Assembly (NCBI RefSeq): GCF_041320665.1
Contig: NZ_CP166730.1
Coordinates: forward strand, 2,852,001-2,916,000
Direction of reading: 5' to 3'
Origin: Comamonas sp. GB3 AK4-5
Lineage (GTDB): Bacteria; Pseudomonadota; Gammaproteobacteria; Burkholderiales; Burkholderiaceae_C
DNA: 64,000 nt
Shown: positions 34,487 through 46,415 of the stretch, in pieces
Layout of the letters: the number at the start of each line of letters is the position of its first letter
How positions within the stretch are numbered: position 1 is the first letter of the stretch
Translations under genes and position numbers: made by a program
Notes under the pieces: generated by a model
Database searches by the model: none
What the model was told of the DNA's origin: nothing
The model's input: only the letters and a program-made list of their open reading frames with translations

Positions 34487-35863
34487 TCAATCCCAGCGCG
34501 TGCGCCACACGGCCCAGACGGTTCCCAGGCCATAGACCAGCATGCCGGCCGTGACCACCCAAAACAGCGACTGTGCCGTGGCACCGGCCTGCTGGGTCAG
34601 CCAGGCGCCCAGGCCCGCCACCACGGCCAGGCGGGCCGTGCCAGCCACGATGGGCCCCAGAATGCGCCCCGAGCCCAGGGCCGCAAAATACAGCGCCAAG
34701 CCCATGCCGAAGAAGGCAAAGCCCGGCCCCGCAATGCGCAGGTAGAGATCGGCATGCGCCAGCACCTGGGCGTCGGTGGTGAAAATGCCCGACCACAGCC
34801 GCGGCCACGCCACCACCACGGCGCCAATCCCCGCCAGCGTGAGGGCGGCCACCCCGCCCGCGGCCCAGGCCACCTGCCGGGCGCGCTGCACCTGGCCTGC
34901 GCCCATGGCCATGCCCACCATGGGCACCGATGCCACGCCCACGCCAAAGGCAATGGGGATCAGCAAAAATTCCAACCGCTGGCCTATGCCATAGCCCGCC
35001 AGCGCCTGCGGACCCAGCCGGGCCACCAGGCCGGTCATGACCAGGGCCGTCAGCACGGACTGCAGCGGTGACAAGCAGGCCAGCGCCCCCACGCGCAGAA
35101 TGTCGCGAAACATGGGCCAGGACAGGCGCACACCGCGCCAGGGAAGGCGCAACCGCTGCTGCCCCCACTGGAGGTAGGCCAGCAGCACCAGCACGCCCGC
35201 CCCCATGGCCAGCAGATTGCCGATGGCCACGCCCGTCATGCCCCAGCGCGGAAACGGCCCCAAACCCAGGCCCAGGGCGCCACCCACCATGATTTGCAAC
35301 GCAGCCGTCACGAACACCACGGTGGAAGGCACGCGCATATTGCCGGTGCCGCGCACCACCGATGCCAGGGTGTTGCACAGCCACACCAGCATGGCCCCGC
35401 TGAACAGCACCTGGCCATAGTGGCTGGCCACGGTCAGCACCTCGCCCCGGCCGCCCAGCCAGGCAAAGAACACCGGCCCCAGCCACACCAGCAATGCGGC
35501 ATAGACCAGGCCCGCGCCAATCCCTATGACCACGGCATGCAAGGCCAGCGTGCCGGCCCTGACCTGATCGCCCGCGCCCAGCGCCCGGCTGATGGCCGAG
35601 GACACGCCGCCGCCCATGGCGCCGTTGCTCATCATCTGCGTGAGCATGGCAAACGGAAACACCAGGGCCATGGCCGCCAGCGGCACCAGCCCCAGCTGGC
35701 CCACGTAATAGGTCTCCGCCACACCCACCAGCATGGCCATCACCATGGCCAGCACATTGGGAACCGAGAGTTTGAGCAGCGTGGGCAGAATGCGGCCCTG
35801 CAACAGCGGCGAGACTGCGGCGGCCCTGCCTCCAGAAGCTGCGGCGGGTATCACCGCGCTCAT
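34487..35863 (-). CDS. MATE family efflux transporter
   Basis: Inner-membrane cation-coupled exporter of 458 residues with about 12 segments in two similar halves. Family features are ILPTLLKLSVPNVLAMVMAM at the start, VAETYYVGQLG in helix 2 and SNGAMGGGVSSAISRALGAG in the next loop; the second half has the related VASVPMVGMAMGAGQ. It overlaps the upstream MarR gene by four bases (ATGA), so it is translated with it and is the obvious target of that repressor. Likely removes toxic organic compounds; substrate unknown. Confidence 0.93.
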   Translation of the reverse strand: MSAVIPAAASGGRAAAVSPLLQGRILPTLLKLSVPNVLAMVMAMLVGVAETYYVGQLGLVPLAAMALVFPFAMLTQMMSNGAMGGGVSSAISRALGAGDQVRAGTLALHAVVIGIGAGLVYAALLVWLGPVFFAWLGGRGEVLTVASHYGQVLFSGAMLVWLCNTLASVVRGTGNMRVPSTVVFVTAALQIMVGGALGLGLGPFPRWGMTGVAIGNLLAMGAGVLVLLAYLQWGQQRLRLPWRGVRLSWPMFRDILRVGALACLSPLQSVLTALVMTGLVARLGPQALAGYGIGQRLEFLLIPIAFGVGVASVPMVGMAMGAGQVQRARQVAWAAGGVAALTLAGIGAVVVAWPRLWSGIFTTDAQVLAHADLYLRIAGPGFAFFGMGLALYFAALGSGRILGPIVAGTARLAVVAGLGAWLTQQAGATAQSLFWVVTAGMLVYGLGTVWAVWRTRWD

Positions 35864-36327
35864 GCAACGCTCCCTTCCGCTGCGGCCTGCAGGCGCTCCA
35901 GCATCAGGTCCACCACCTGCTCCAGCTGGGCCACCACCTCCTCCCCACAGACCGCACGCACCTGCTGCTGGGCCTTGCGCCAGTACTGCAGTCCCTGGCG
36001 AAAAGCCTGTTCGCCCGCAGCGGTCACCACCACGCAGCGGCTGCGGCCATCACTACCTGCCACCACCTCCACCAGCCCCTGGCCTTGCAGCGTCTGCAGA
36101 TTGCGCGTGAGCGTGGTGCGATCGGTGTGCAGCAGCTCGGCCAGGCGCGTGACCGTCAACGGCTTTTGGCCGGCCTTATGGGCCCGGCGGGCCTGGACCA
36201 GCACATTGAACTGCGTGCCGCGCAAGCCGCTAGGGGCCAACATATCGTCATAGAACTGCGACATCTTGCGCGACAGGCTGCGCGCCGTGAAGCTGGTGCA
36301 GCGTGCATCGGGGGAACGTGGGGGCAT
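35860..36327 (-). CDS. MarR family transcriptional regulator
   Basis: Winged-helix regulator of 155 residues. The recognition region LTVTRLAELLHTDRTTLTRNLQTLQGQGLVE is at about 57-87 and the wing GSDGRSRCVVVTAAG follows. Dimerising helices lie at both ends. GGAG precedes ATG 36327. It is the first gene of a two-gene operon with the MATE exporter, and two palindromes of GTGTAG type lie 65-100 bp upstream, where auto-repression is expected. Its effector is unknown. Confidence 0.92.
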   Translation of the reverse strand: MPPRSPDARCTSFTARSLSRKMSQFYDDMLAPSGLRGTQFNVLVQARRAHKAGQKPLTVTRLAELLHTDRTTLTRNLQTLQGQGLVEVVAGSDGRSRCVVVTAAGEQAFRQGLQYWRKAQQQVRAVCGEEVVAQLEQVVDLMLERLQAAAEGSVA

Positions 36328-36391
36328 GCGGGGTCTCCAGTGGCCACCTCGGCGCGCACAGGGCGGCAGCGGGCAGCTTGTTCTAGGAATA

Positions 36392-36428
36392 CGTGTAGCT
36401 ACACGCTATTCGAGCAGTGTAGTTACAC
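36392..36428. promoter_or_regulatory. Two MarR-type operator palindromes
   Basis: CGTGTAGCTACACG (36392-36405) is a perfect 14-bp palindrome. GTGTAGTTACAC (36417-36428) is a near copy with one mismatch. Centre spacing is about 24 bp. They lie upstream of the MarR-MATE operon. A related TGTAGCTACA occurs at 44796-44805. Confidence 0.6.
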
Positions 36429-36472
36429 GTATTGCATCGCGCTGTCCTGCACGCGACGCGGGGCAGGCGCCT

Positions 36473-36506
36473 GGCCATATCCGGGCCATATACAGGGCAT
36501 ATCCAG
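36473..36506 (+). repeat. Three short tandem copies of GGCCATATCCG-like unit
   Basis: GGCCATATCCG, GGCCATATACAG and GGCATATCCAG follow each other (11, 12, 11 bp). They lie between the MarR operator region and the GNAT gene. Confidence 0.6.
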
Positions 36507-36601
36507 GCCTCTCAGTGCGACATAGGGCATGGCGCCAGCAGGCGCCGCCTGCGCCGGCCACCATTGCCGGTTCTTTGTTTGTCAGGTCTCCCGCTTTTTG
36601 C

Positions 36602-37114
36602 ATGCACACCATCCGCCGCCTTGCCCCTGCCGACATGCCCGCTTTTCGCCAGCTGCGCCTGGCGGCCTTGCTGGATTCACCCACCGCCTTCAGCGCCACG
36701 GTGGACAGCGAGCAAAGCCTGAGCAACGAGCAGGTGCTGGCCCGCATGGATGGCCCTTCACACAGCGGCGTCTGGGGTGCCTGGAACGCCGCCCAGGTGC
36801 TGGTGGGTTGCGTAGGCCTGCTGCACCTGCCCCAGGCCAAGCTGCAGCACAAGGCTGCGCTGTACTCGGTCTATGTAGCACCCTGCGCACGAGGCCTTGG
36901 CCTGGGCAGGCGAATGCTCAAGGCCGTCATTGCCCACACCCGTGTGCTGACCAGCCTGCGCCAGCTGACCCTGGGCGTGACGGCTGGCAATATGGCCGCG
37001 CTGCGGCTCTACCAGTCGCTGGGCTTTACCGAATATGGCTGCGAACCCAGCGCGCTGTGCGTGGAAGGCCGCTGCCATGACGAAATCCTGATGCAGCTGC
37101 GTTTGCGCGACTGA
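36602..37114 (+). CDS. GNAT family N-acetyltransferase
   Basis: 170-residue acetyl-CoA-dependent acyltransferase. Motif A with the coenzyme-binding loop is LYSVYVAPCARGLGLGRRML (about 88-107) and motif B is AALRLYQSLGFTEYGCEP (about 134-151). The N-terminus IRRLAPADMPAFRQLRLAAL is typical of GNATs that act on small molecules or peptides. ATG 36602 is used; the longer upstream frame runs through intergenic repeats. Transcribed alone; target unknown. Confidence 0.88.
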   Translation: MHTIRRLAPADMPAFRQLRLAALLDSPTAFSATVDSEQSLSNEQVLARMDGPSHSGVWGAWNAAQVLVGCVGLLHLPQAKLQHKAALYSVYVAPCARGLGLGRRMLKAVIAHTRVLTSLRQLTLGVTAGNMAALRLYQSLGFTEYGCEPSALCVEGRCHDEILMQLRLRD

Positions 37115-37188
37115 GCCCGGCGCATCACCTCAAACCGCTGCGCCCCACACCAGGGTGGCGCAGCAGGCAGCGCAGAAGGTGTTTTGCC

Positions 37189-37884
37189 TCACACCTCCAA
37201 CCATTCCTGGCGCACGCGCTCGTTGTCCAGCAGCTGCGCAGGCGTGCCGTCGTAGACGATGGCGCCATGGCCCATGACCAGGGCCCGGTCGGAGATGCGC
37301 AGCGCAATGGTGAGCTTTTGCTCGATCAGCAGCACCGACACCCCGCGCTCGCGCAGCCGGGCCAAGTAGTCGCCCACCAGCTCCACGATCTGGGGGGCCA
37401 GGCCTTCGGTGGGCTCGTCGATCAGCACCAGGTCCGGGTCCCCCATCAGCGTGCGGCACAGCGTCAGCATCTGCTGCTCGCCACCGGACATCACGCCCGC
37501 CTCGGTGTGCTGGCGCTCCTTGAGACGCGGGAACATGGCGTACATATCGTCCAGGCTCCAGCGGCTGCCCTTGCCCTTGCCTTTTTGGCCCAAGAGCAGG
37601 TTTTGCTGCACCGTCAGATTGGGAAACACATCCCGGCTCTCGGGCACATAGCCCAGGCCCAGCTGGGCAATCTCATAGGTCTTGCGCCCCGTCAGCGGCT
37701 GGCCCTTCCAGGTGATAGCGCCCTGCCAATCCACCAGCCCCATGATGGCCTTGGCCGTGGTGCTGCGCCCCGAACCGTTGCGGCCCAGCAGCGCCACGAT
37801 TTCGCCCGGAGCGACCTGGAAATTCACGCCATGCAGCACATGGCTCTTACCGTAATAAGCGTGCAATTGCTCAATCTTCAGCAT
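37189..37884 (-). CDS. livF: LivF-type ABC transporter ATP-binding protein
   Basis: Second ATPase of the branched-chain substrate importer, 231 residues. Walker A reads GRNGSGRST (34-42): the usual lysine is Arg40. The rest is normal, with signature MSGGEQQMLTLCRTL and Walker B LVLIDEPTEGLAP, and the subfamily's YVPESRDVFPNLTV. The Lys-to-Arg change may be tolerated because LivG has a normal site. It is last in the liv cluster but separated from livG by 352 bp filled with repeats, unlike the tight spacing of the other genes. Confidence 0.92.
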   Translation of the reverse strand: MLKIEQLHAYYGKSHVLHGVNFQVAPGEIVALLGRNGSGRSTTAKAIMGLVDWQGAITWKGQPLTGRKTYEIAQLGLGYVPESRDVFPNLTVQQNLLLGQKGKGKGSRWSLDDMYAMFPRLKERQHTEAGVMSGGEQQMLTLCRTLMGDPDLVLIDEPTEGLAPQIVELVGDYLARLRERGVSVLLIEQKLTIALRISDRALVMGHGAIVYDGTPAQLLDNERVRQEWLEV

Positions 37885-37913
37885 TTCAAATCACCCATTC
37901 CTATGATGTGCTG

Positions 37914-38038
37914 CTTCGTTTTGAGGCGCCCATACAGCGCTTCATGCTTTGTTGCTGGCCCTTGCCGTACCAAAGTACTGTCTGCGGGCCAGCGTCGCGC
38001 CTGAAGCGCTGTATGGGCGTTGTGGAGGTCAAACGAAG
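37914..38038 (+). repeat. Palindromic intergenic repeat family A, copy 2
   Basis: The best-preserved copy, about 125 bp. Arms CGCCCATACAGCGCTTCA and TGAAGCGCTGTATGGGCG are perfect 18-bp inverted copies, enclosed by CTTCGTTT and AAACGAAG. The centre has GCCCTTGCCGTAC and GTACTGTCTGCGGGCC. Related copies are at 1488-1593 and 52727-52836. Confidence 0.85.
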
Positions 38039-38125
38039 CCCCGCTGTGCTGCGCACGCTCGCTCCGGCCGACATGAAAGCAACCCGAAATTTCCCGGTCT
38101 TCCACAGCGGCATGCAGTGCCCCAT

Positions 38126-38234
38126 TCGCCAGGACACCGCGCAAGGGCCGCCCCGCAGCGCCGGTGTCGTCCCCCTCCCGCGCGTAGCGCGAAGAGAGGG
38201 GGGAAGGCGCGCAGCGCCTCAGGGGGAGCATCAA
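38126..38234 (-). repeat. Intergenic repeat family B, copy 1
   Basis: Shares GCTCCCCCTGAGGCGC, GGGGGACGAC and GCTGCGGGGCGGCCCTTG (minus strand) with 62551-62645. Such GC-rich blocks are common after genes in this bacterial family. No coding content. Confidence 0.65.
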
Positions 38235-38236
38235 AT

Positions 38237-39010
38237 TCAGGGGGTGGCCCCCAGATACGCGGCCTGCACGCGCGGATCTGCCCGCACCCGCTCCGGCGTA
38301 TCAAAGGCAATCACCTCGCCATAGACCACCACGGCAATGCGATCGGCCAGGCCAAACACCACGCCCATGTCATGCTCCACCGTCAGCAGCGTGCGGCCCT
38401 GGGTGACTTCGCGGATCAGCTCGATGAAGCGGCCGGTTTCGCTGCGGCTCATGCCGGCCGTGGGCTCGTCCAGCAGGATCACGCTGGCGCCTCCGCCAAT
38501 GGTGATGCCGATTTCCAGCGCCCGCTGCTCGGCATAGGTCAGGTTGGTGGCCAGGGTGTCGCGGCGGCGCTCCAGCCGCAGCTGAACCAGCAACTGCTCG
38601 GCGCGGGCATTCACGTCCTGCATGCCCGACAGAAAGCGCAGAAAGTTGTAGCGCCAGCCCATGCTCCACAGCACGCTGCAGCGCAGGTTCTCGAACACGC
38701 TGAGCTTGGGGAAGATGTTGGTGATCTGAAAGCTGCGCGACAGACCGGCGCGGTTGATGGCAAACGGGGGCTTGCCGTCGATGCGCTGGCCATGCAGATA
38801 GATCTCACCGCTGCTGGGCGCAAACCGCCCGCTGATGAGGTTGAACAAGGTGCTCTTGCCCGCACCATTGGGGCCGATCACGGCCACGCGCTCGCCCGGG
38901 CGCACGGCCAGTTGGGCGCCACAGATGATCTCGGCCTTGCCAAAGCGCTTGCGCACATCGCGCAGCTCCAGCGCGTAGTTGCCGGCCTGGGTGGCGGTGT
39001 GCTGTGTCAT
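38237..39010 (-). CDS. livG: LivG-type ABC transporter ATP-binding protein
   Basis: First ATPase of the importer, 257 residues. Walker A GPNGAGKST (about 46-54) is canonical. LSRSFQITNIFPKLSVFEN is the LivG landmark, the signature is the family's degenerate NLTYAEQRALEIG, and Walker B is VILLDEPTAGMS. Its start overlaps the end of livM by four bases, so it is coupled to it. Works with LivF, LivM, LivH and the LivK-type binding protein to import hydrophobic amino acids or related carboxylates. Confidence 0.93.
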   Translation of the reverse strand: MTQHTATQAGNYALELRDVRKRFGKAEIICGAQLAVRPGERVAVIGPNGAGKSTLFNLISGRFAPSSGEIYLHGQRIDGKPPFAINRAGLSRSFQITNIFPKLSVFENLRCSVLWSMGWRYNFLRFLSGMQDVNARAEQLLVQLRLERRRDTLATNLTYAEQRALEIGITIGGGASVILLDEPTAGMSRSETGRFIELIREVTQGRTLLTVEHDMGVVFGLADRIAVVVYGEVIAFDTPERVRADPRVQAAYLGATP

Positions 39011-40398
39011 ACGCCCTCCCGCTGAATGATTTGTTCGATGTCGTCCTGCGCCTGCTCCCAGTCGCGCACAAACTGGCGGCGCACCAGCTCAAACAGAAAC
39101 AGCCCGGTGAGCAGCAAGCCGCCCGCACCCAGCCAGCTGGCGGGCTTGCGCACATCCAGCACCATGCCGGCAAAGCGCAGGCTGTCGCCCAAGGCGGCAT
39201 TGAGCTGCAGGTGGTAGACCATCTCGATCATGGCGGCCGCCCCCAGCAAGGCCGTCAAGGCCGTGCCCGCCAGCGCCAGATAGGCCGGCGCAATGCGCCC
39301 CAGCCTGCCGTACCTGGCCAGGCGAAAATTCATCATGATGAGACTGGCAATGCCGCCCGGGGCATACATCACCATGAAGAGGAACACCAGGCCCAGGTAC
39401 AGCATCCAGGCCTTGGTCAGCTCGGACATGAGCACCATGGCCAGCACCATCAGCACGGCACCGATGATGGGGCCAAAGAAGAAGGTGGCCCCGCCCAGAA
39501 AGGTGAACAGCAGATAGGCTCCCGAGCGCAACATGCTCACGCTGTCGGCGGCGGTGACGATCTCGAAATTGATGGCCGCCAGCCCGCCCCCCACACCGGC
39601 AAAAAATCCGGCAATCACAAAGCCCATATAGCGCACGCGCTGGGGGTTGTAGCCCACAAAGGCCACGCGCTCGGGGTTGTCGCGCACGGCGTTGAGCATG
39701 CGGCCCAGCGGCGTGCCGGTGAAGGCAAACATGGCGGCCGTGCAGACCAGGCAGTAGGCGGCAATGAGGTAGTACACCTCGATGGCCGGGCCAAAGGTAA
39801 TGCCCAGCAGCGGCGTTCCGTAGACGCGGTCGGTGGTGATGCCGCCCTCGCCGCCAAAGAAGCCCGGGAACATCAGCGCCATGGCCGCCACCAGCTCGCC
39901 CATGCCCAGGGTGATCATGGCAAAGGTGGTGCCGCTTTTGCGCGTGGTGACCCAACCCAGCAGCGCGGCAAAGAACATGCCGGCCAGGCCGCCCACCACG
40001 GGAATCAGCGGCAGCGCAATGGGCCAGCCGTCCTGGCTGGCCAGGTTCATGGCGTGGATGGCCACAAAGGCCCCCAGACCGGTGTAGACCGCATGCCCGA
40101 AGCTGAGCATGCCGCCCTGGCCCAGCAAGATGTTGTAGGACAGGCAAATGATGATGGCATAGCCCATCTGGCTGAGCAGGGTCAGCGCCAGGCTGCTGCT
40201 GAACACCAGAGGTGCCACCACCAGCAGCAGGGCAAACAGGCTCCAGACCAGGATGCGGCCTATGTTCAAGGGGCGAAATCGGTAGACAGCGCCGTCCCCA
40301 TAAGCTGCGGCAGCTATCGCTTGAGGCGCATGTGACATGGTGGAAGCAGCAGGGTTCACGGCAGAGATGGCGGAGGAAGTGGGAGTGGATCGCTGCAT
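39007..40398 (-). CDS. livM: LivM-type branched-chain substrate ABC permease
   Basis: Inner-membrane permease of 463 residues, longer than many LivM proteins because of an N-terminal hydrophilic leader of about 45 residues and C-terminal extra helices. The family core is clear: LSYNILLGQGGMLSFGHAVY (about 88-107), GVGGGLAAINFEIVTAADS, and LGGATFFFGPIIGAVLM. GGAGG nine bases before ATG 40398 supports the start. It begins four bases past the livH stop and ends overlapping livG. Confidence 0.93.
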   Translation of the reverse strand: MQRSTPTSSAISAVNPAASTMSHAPQAIAAAAYGDGAVYRFRPLNIGRILVWSLFALLLVVAPLVFSSSLALTLLSQMGYAIIICLSYNILLGQGGMLSFGHAVYTGLGAFVAIHAMNLASQDGWPIALPLIPVVGGLAGMFFAALLGWVTTRKSGTTFAMITLGMGELVAAMALMFPGFFGGEGGITTDRVYGTPLLGITFGPAIEVYYLIAAYCLVCTAAMFAFTGTPLGRMLNAVRDNPERVAFVGYNPQRVRYMGFVIAGFFAGVGGGLAAINFEIVTAADSVSMLRSGAYLLFTFLGGATFFFGPIIGAVLMVLAMVLMSELTKAWMLYLGLVFLFMVMYAPGGIASLIMMNFRLARYGRLGRIAPAYLALAGTALTALLGAAAMIEMVYHLQLNAALGDSLRFAGMVLDVRKPASWLGAGGLLLTGLFLFELVRRQFVRDWEQAQDDIEQIIQREGV

Positions 40399-40402
40399 GG
40401 TC

Positions 40403-41356
40403 TCAGTCCTCCCGCGTGCCCAGCAGGCCCTTGGGGCGGAAGATCAGCATCAGCACCAGGAACAGATAGGGCAATATGGGCGCCACCTGGGCCACGGTGA
40501 GGCTGAGCACCGGCCAGCCAAAGCTCTCGGGGGTGGCGGGCAAGCCCACCGCAGCCAGCAGGTCGGCCCCCGACCAGTCAATGGCCACGGCAAAGGTCTG
40601 CACCACGCCGATCAGGAGCGAGGCCAGAAAGGCCCCGGCCAGAGAGCCCAGGCCGCCCACCACCACCACCACAAAAATGATGGAGCCCACCGACATGGCC
40701 ATGGCCGGCTCGGTGATGTAGGTGTTGCCACCGATCACCCCCGCCAGCCCGGCCAGTGCGCAGCCACCGCCAAACACCAGCATGAACACGCGCGGCACGT
40801 TGTGGCCCAGGGCCTCCACCATCTGCGGCTGCTTGAGCGCGGCCTGAATCACCATGCCGATGCGGGTGCGCGTCAGCAGCAGCCACACGGCCGCCAGCAT
40901 GCACAGCGCCACCAGCATCACAAAGGAGCGTGACTTGGGAAACTGCGTGCCATACAGCGTAAAAAGCGGCCCCTGCAACTGCGGCGGCAGGCCATAGGGC
41001 ACGGTGCCCCGGCCCCAGAGCAGCTGCACCACTTCCAGCACCAGGTAGGACAGGCCAAAGGTGACCAGCAGCTCCGGCACATGGCCGAACTGGTGCACCC
41101 GGCGCAGGCACAGCCGCTCGAACAGCGCGCCCAAGGCGCCCACCAGCAGCGGCGCAATGAACAGCGCCGGCCAAAAGCCGATGAGGCCCGAGAGCGTGTA
41201 GGCGAAATAGGCACCCAGCATGTAAAAGCTGGTGTGGGCGAAGTTCAGCACACCCATCATGCTGAAGATCAGCGTCAGGCCCGAGCTGAGCATGAACAGC
41301 AGCAAGCCGTAGCTCACGCCATTCAACAAGGAGATGGTGAAAAATTCCAGACTCAT
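40403..41356 (-). CDS. livH: LivH-type branched-chain substrate ABC permease
   Basis: Inner-membrane permease of 317 residues with about eight hydrophobic segments. LivH features: GVSYGLLLFMLSSGLTLIFSMMGVLNFAH at the start, RTRIGMVIQAALKQPQMVEALGHN in the cytoplasmic loop, and VVGGLGSLAGAFLASLLIG. Partner of LivM. The ATG at 41356 has no strong ribosome site. It follows the binding-protein gene by 125 bp. Confidence 0.93.
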   Translation of the reverse strand: MSLEFFTISLLNGVSYGLLLFMLSSGLTLIFSMMGVLNFAHTSFYMLGAYFAYTLSGLIGFWPALFIAPLLVGALGALFERLCLRRVHQFGHVPELLVTFGLSYLVLEVVQLLWGRGTVPYGLPPQLQGPLFTLYGTQFPKSRSFVMLVALCMLAAVWLLLTRTRIGMVIQAALKQPQMVEALGHNVPRVFMLVFGGGCALAGLAGVIGGNTYITEPAMAMSVGSIIFVVVVVGGLGSLAGAFLASLLIGVVQTFAVAIDWSGADLLAAVGLPATPESFGWPVLSLTVAQVAPILPYLFLVLMLIFRPKGLLGTRED

Positions 41357-41481
41357 GACATCCAGTGGCCCGCGCCCGCTTGTGATTCACCGGCCCCCAG
41401 GAGCCGGTGTTGCCATGGACACAGCAGCCATTGCGGACTGCCGCGCCCCCGAGAAACCGCGCCCCATGGCGAGGGCGGTTG

Positions 41482-42717
41482 TCAGCTCGGCCGCTTCATC
41501 TGGCAGGACGTGGGCGTGCTGGCCACATAGGGCTCGAAATACTTCACCGGCGCAAAGGTGTAGCCGGTGTTTTCCGAGTCTATAGCGTATTTGCCCCCGG
41601 CTTTTTCCCAGCGGGTGATGAACAGCCCCTGCTGCAGCTGGTGGTCGGTTTTGCGCATTTCCACCTCGCCGTTGAAGCTGTTGAACTTCATGCCCTCCAT
41701 CACGGCTGCCACCTTCACCGGCTCGGTGCTCTTGGCGCGGGCCATGGCCTCGCTGAGCATGGCAAAGCCGTGGTAGACGGAGGCGGTGTACATGTCCTCG
41801 TTGAATCGGGCCTTGAAGTCCTTGACGATCTTGTTGATCGGGCCTTCGACGTTCAGGTGGCCATAGCCCACCATATACACCTTGCCCGCAGCGGCCGCCC
41901 CCATGGCCGTGGGCGCGCCGGTGGCAACGCCGTAGTAGGTGTAGAACTTGACGTTGTTCAGCCCGGCGTCGTTGGCGGCCTTGATGAGCAGGGCCAGGTC
42001 CGAGCCCCAGTTGCCGGTGATGACGCTGTCCGCCCCCGACTGCTTGATCTTGGCGATATAGGGCGAGAAGTCACGCACCTGGGCCAGCGGCGCCATGTCG
42101 TCACCCACGATTTCCACATCCGGGCGCTTGCGCTTGAGCATCTCCTTGGCGTATTTGCTCACCTGGTGGCCGTGGGCATAGTTCTGGTTGATGAGGTAGA
42201 CCTTTTTCACCTCGGCCTGGTCTTTGAGGTAGGTGGTCAGCGCCTCCATCTTCATGGAGGTGTCGGCATCCAGGCGGAAATGCCAGTAGCTGCATTTGCT
42301 GTTGGTGAGGTCGGGGTCCACGGCCGCGTAGTTCAGGTAGAGCACCTCCTTGCCCTTGTTGCGGGCGTTGTGCTTTTCCAGCGCGTCGATGATGGCCAGC
42401 GCCGGGCCCGAGCCATTGCCCTGCACCACATAGCGCACGCCCTGGTCCATGGCCGAGCGCAGTGCGCTGGCGGTCTCTTGCGGACTGAGCTTGTTGTCGA
42501 TGGCGATGATTTCGAACTTCACACCGGCCGCATTCTTCTTGCTGAATTCCTCGGCCAGGAACTGCCAGCTCTTCATCTGGTTGCTGCCCAACGCCGCCAT
42601 CAGGCCCGACAACGGGTCCAGCCAGGCGATCTTGACGGTCTCGCCCTGCTGGGCTGCAGCGCTGGCGGCAGCGGCCAGGGTCAGGGTGGCAAACGTGGTC
42701 TTCAACACAAACTGCAT
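41482..42717 (-). CDS. livK: LivK-type periplasmic binding protein
   Basis: Type I periplasmic binding protein of 411 residues, first gene of the liv operon. The signal peptide is about 22 residues (ending SAAAQ). Landmarks are KIAWLDPLSGLMAALG, the KFEIIAIDNKLSPQETASALR segment and NQNYAHGHQVSKYAKEML. It belongs to the family that binds branched-chain amino acids, amides or small aromatic and fatty acids; an acyl-CoA ligase gene lies just upstream on the same strand, which hints at a carboxylic acid ligand. AGGAG precedes the ATG. Confidence 0.92.
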   Translation of the reverse strand: MQFVLKTTFATLTLAAAASAAAQQGETVKIAWLDPLSGLMAALGSNQMKSWQFLAEEFSKKNAAGVKFEIIAIDNKLSPQETASALRSAMDQGVRYVVQGNGSGPALAIIDALEKHNARNKGKEVLYLNYAAVDPDLTNSKCSYWHFRLDADTSMKMEALTTYLKDQAEVKKVYLINQNYAHGHQVSKYAKEMLKRKRPDVEIVGDDMAPLAQVRDFSPYIAKIKQSGADSVITGNWGSDLALLIKAANDAGLNNVKFYTYYGVATGAPTAMGAAAAGKVYMVGYGHLNVEGPINKIVKDFKARFNEDMYTASVYHGFAMLSEAMARAKSTEPVKVAAVMEGMKFNSFNGEVEMRKTDHQLQQGLFITRWEKAGGKYAIDSENTGYTFAPVKYFEPYVASTPTSCQMKRPS

Positions 42718-42847
42718 GTGGGTCTCCTGGGTGGACTGCGCGGAATGGACAAAGTGGTTTCAACCCGAAACAGACCCAAGCCTAGCCCCCCACATGCGGC
42801 CTGCATCCTGGGACTTCTACGGCAGGGAATGCCCCTTGTACCTTGCA

Positions 42848-42934
42848 GAAAAAAAGAGCACTCCCTGCAGATACCGCCAGGGTTTCAAGGCAGCTCCTGC
42901 CTGAAACCCCGCGCTTATCCGCACAGAGTGCTCT
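42848..42934 (-). terminator. Large nested hairpin terminator of the acyl-CoA ligase gene
   Basis: On the minus strand an outer stem (AGAGCACTC with GAGTGCTCT; 42926-42934 and 42855-42863) encloses a second stem of about 13 bp with one bulge (42897-42909 and 42880-42893), and is followed by a run of eight T. It begins 40 bp past the ligase stop and ends about 130 bp before livK. Confidence 0.8.
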
Positions 42935-42973
42935 CGTTTTTCAAGGGCTGCGCCCGCTGCGCAGCCCAGGGGA

Positions 42974-44611
<1,638 letters not shown>

Positions 44612-44795
44612 ACGGGGTGTACTCCTTGGGTCCGGTCGTCCGGTGTTTATGGCTTTTTCTTGCGAAGACATGGTAGCCCAGGCCGCATTGGGCGACTTTC
44701 CGTGCTTTCCAGCATGCATGCCTGACACCTGGGTGACGCATGTCTTACCCATCTCTGTGTGAAGCATTTGGTACAGATGCAGATACAGATGCAGG

Positions 44796-44805
44796 TGTAG
44801 CTACA
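44796..44805. promoter_or_regulatory. TGTAGCTACA palindrome before selO
   Basis: Perfect 10-bp palindrome with the same core as the MarR-MATE operators at 36.4 kb, 80-90 bp before the selO start. It may be a further site of that regulator or chance. Confidence 0.3.
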
Positions 44806-44885
44806 TGCGCGGCGCTGTGGCCCTGCACTGCTCCGGGCTTGCCCCGCCCCCTGCAAGGACAAGGCCAAGCTCCAACAATGGCCCC

Positions 44886-46411
<1,526 letters not shown>

Positions 46412-46415
<4 letters not shown>

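Larger units (their letters stand above)
37885..38236. other. Repeat-filled gap inside the liv operon
   Basis: 352 bp between livG and livF, made almost wholly of two repeat elements: family A (37914-38038) and family B (38126-38234). No gene seen. Confidence 0.75.

Noticed and set aside
44771..44795. Tandem ACAGATGCAGAT-type repeat before selO
   Set aside because: Only two short imperfect units; too little to call a functional repeat.
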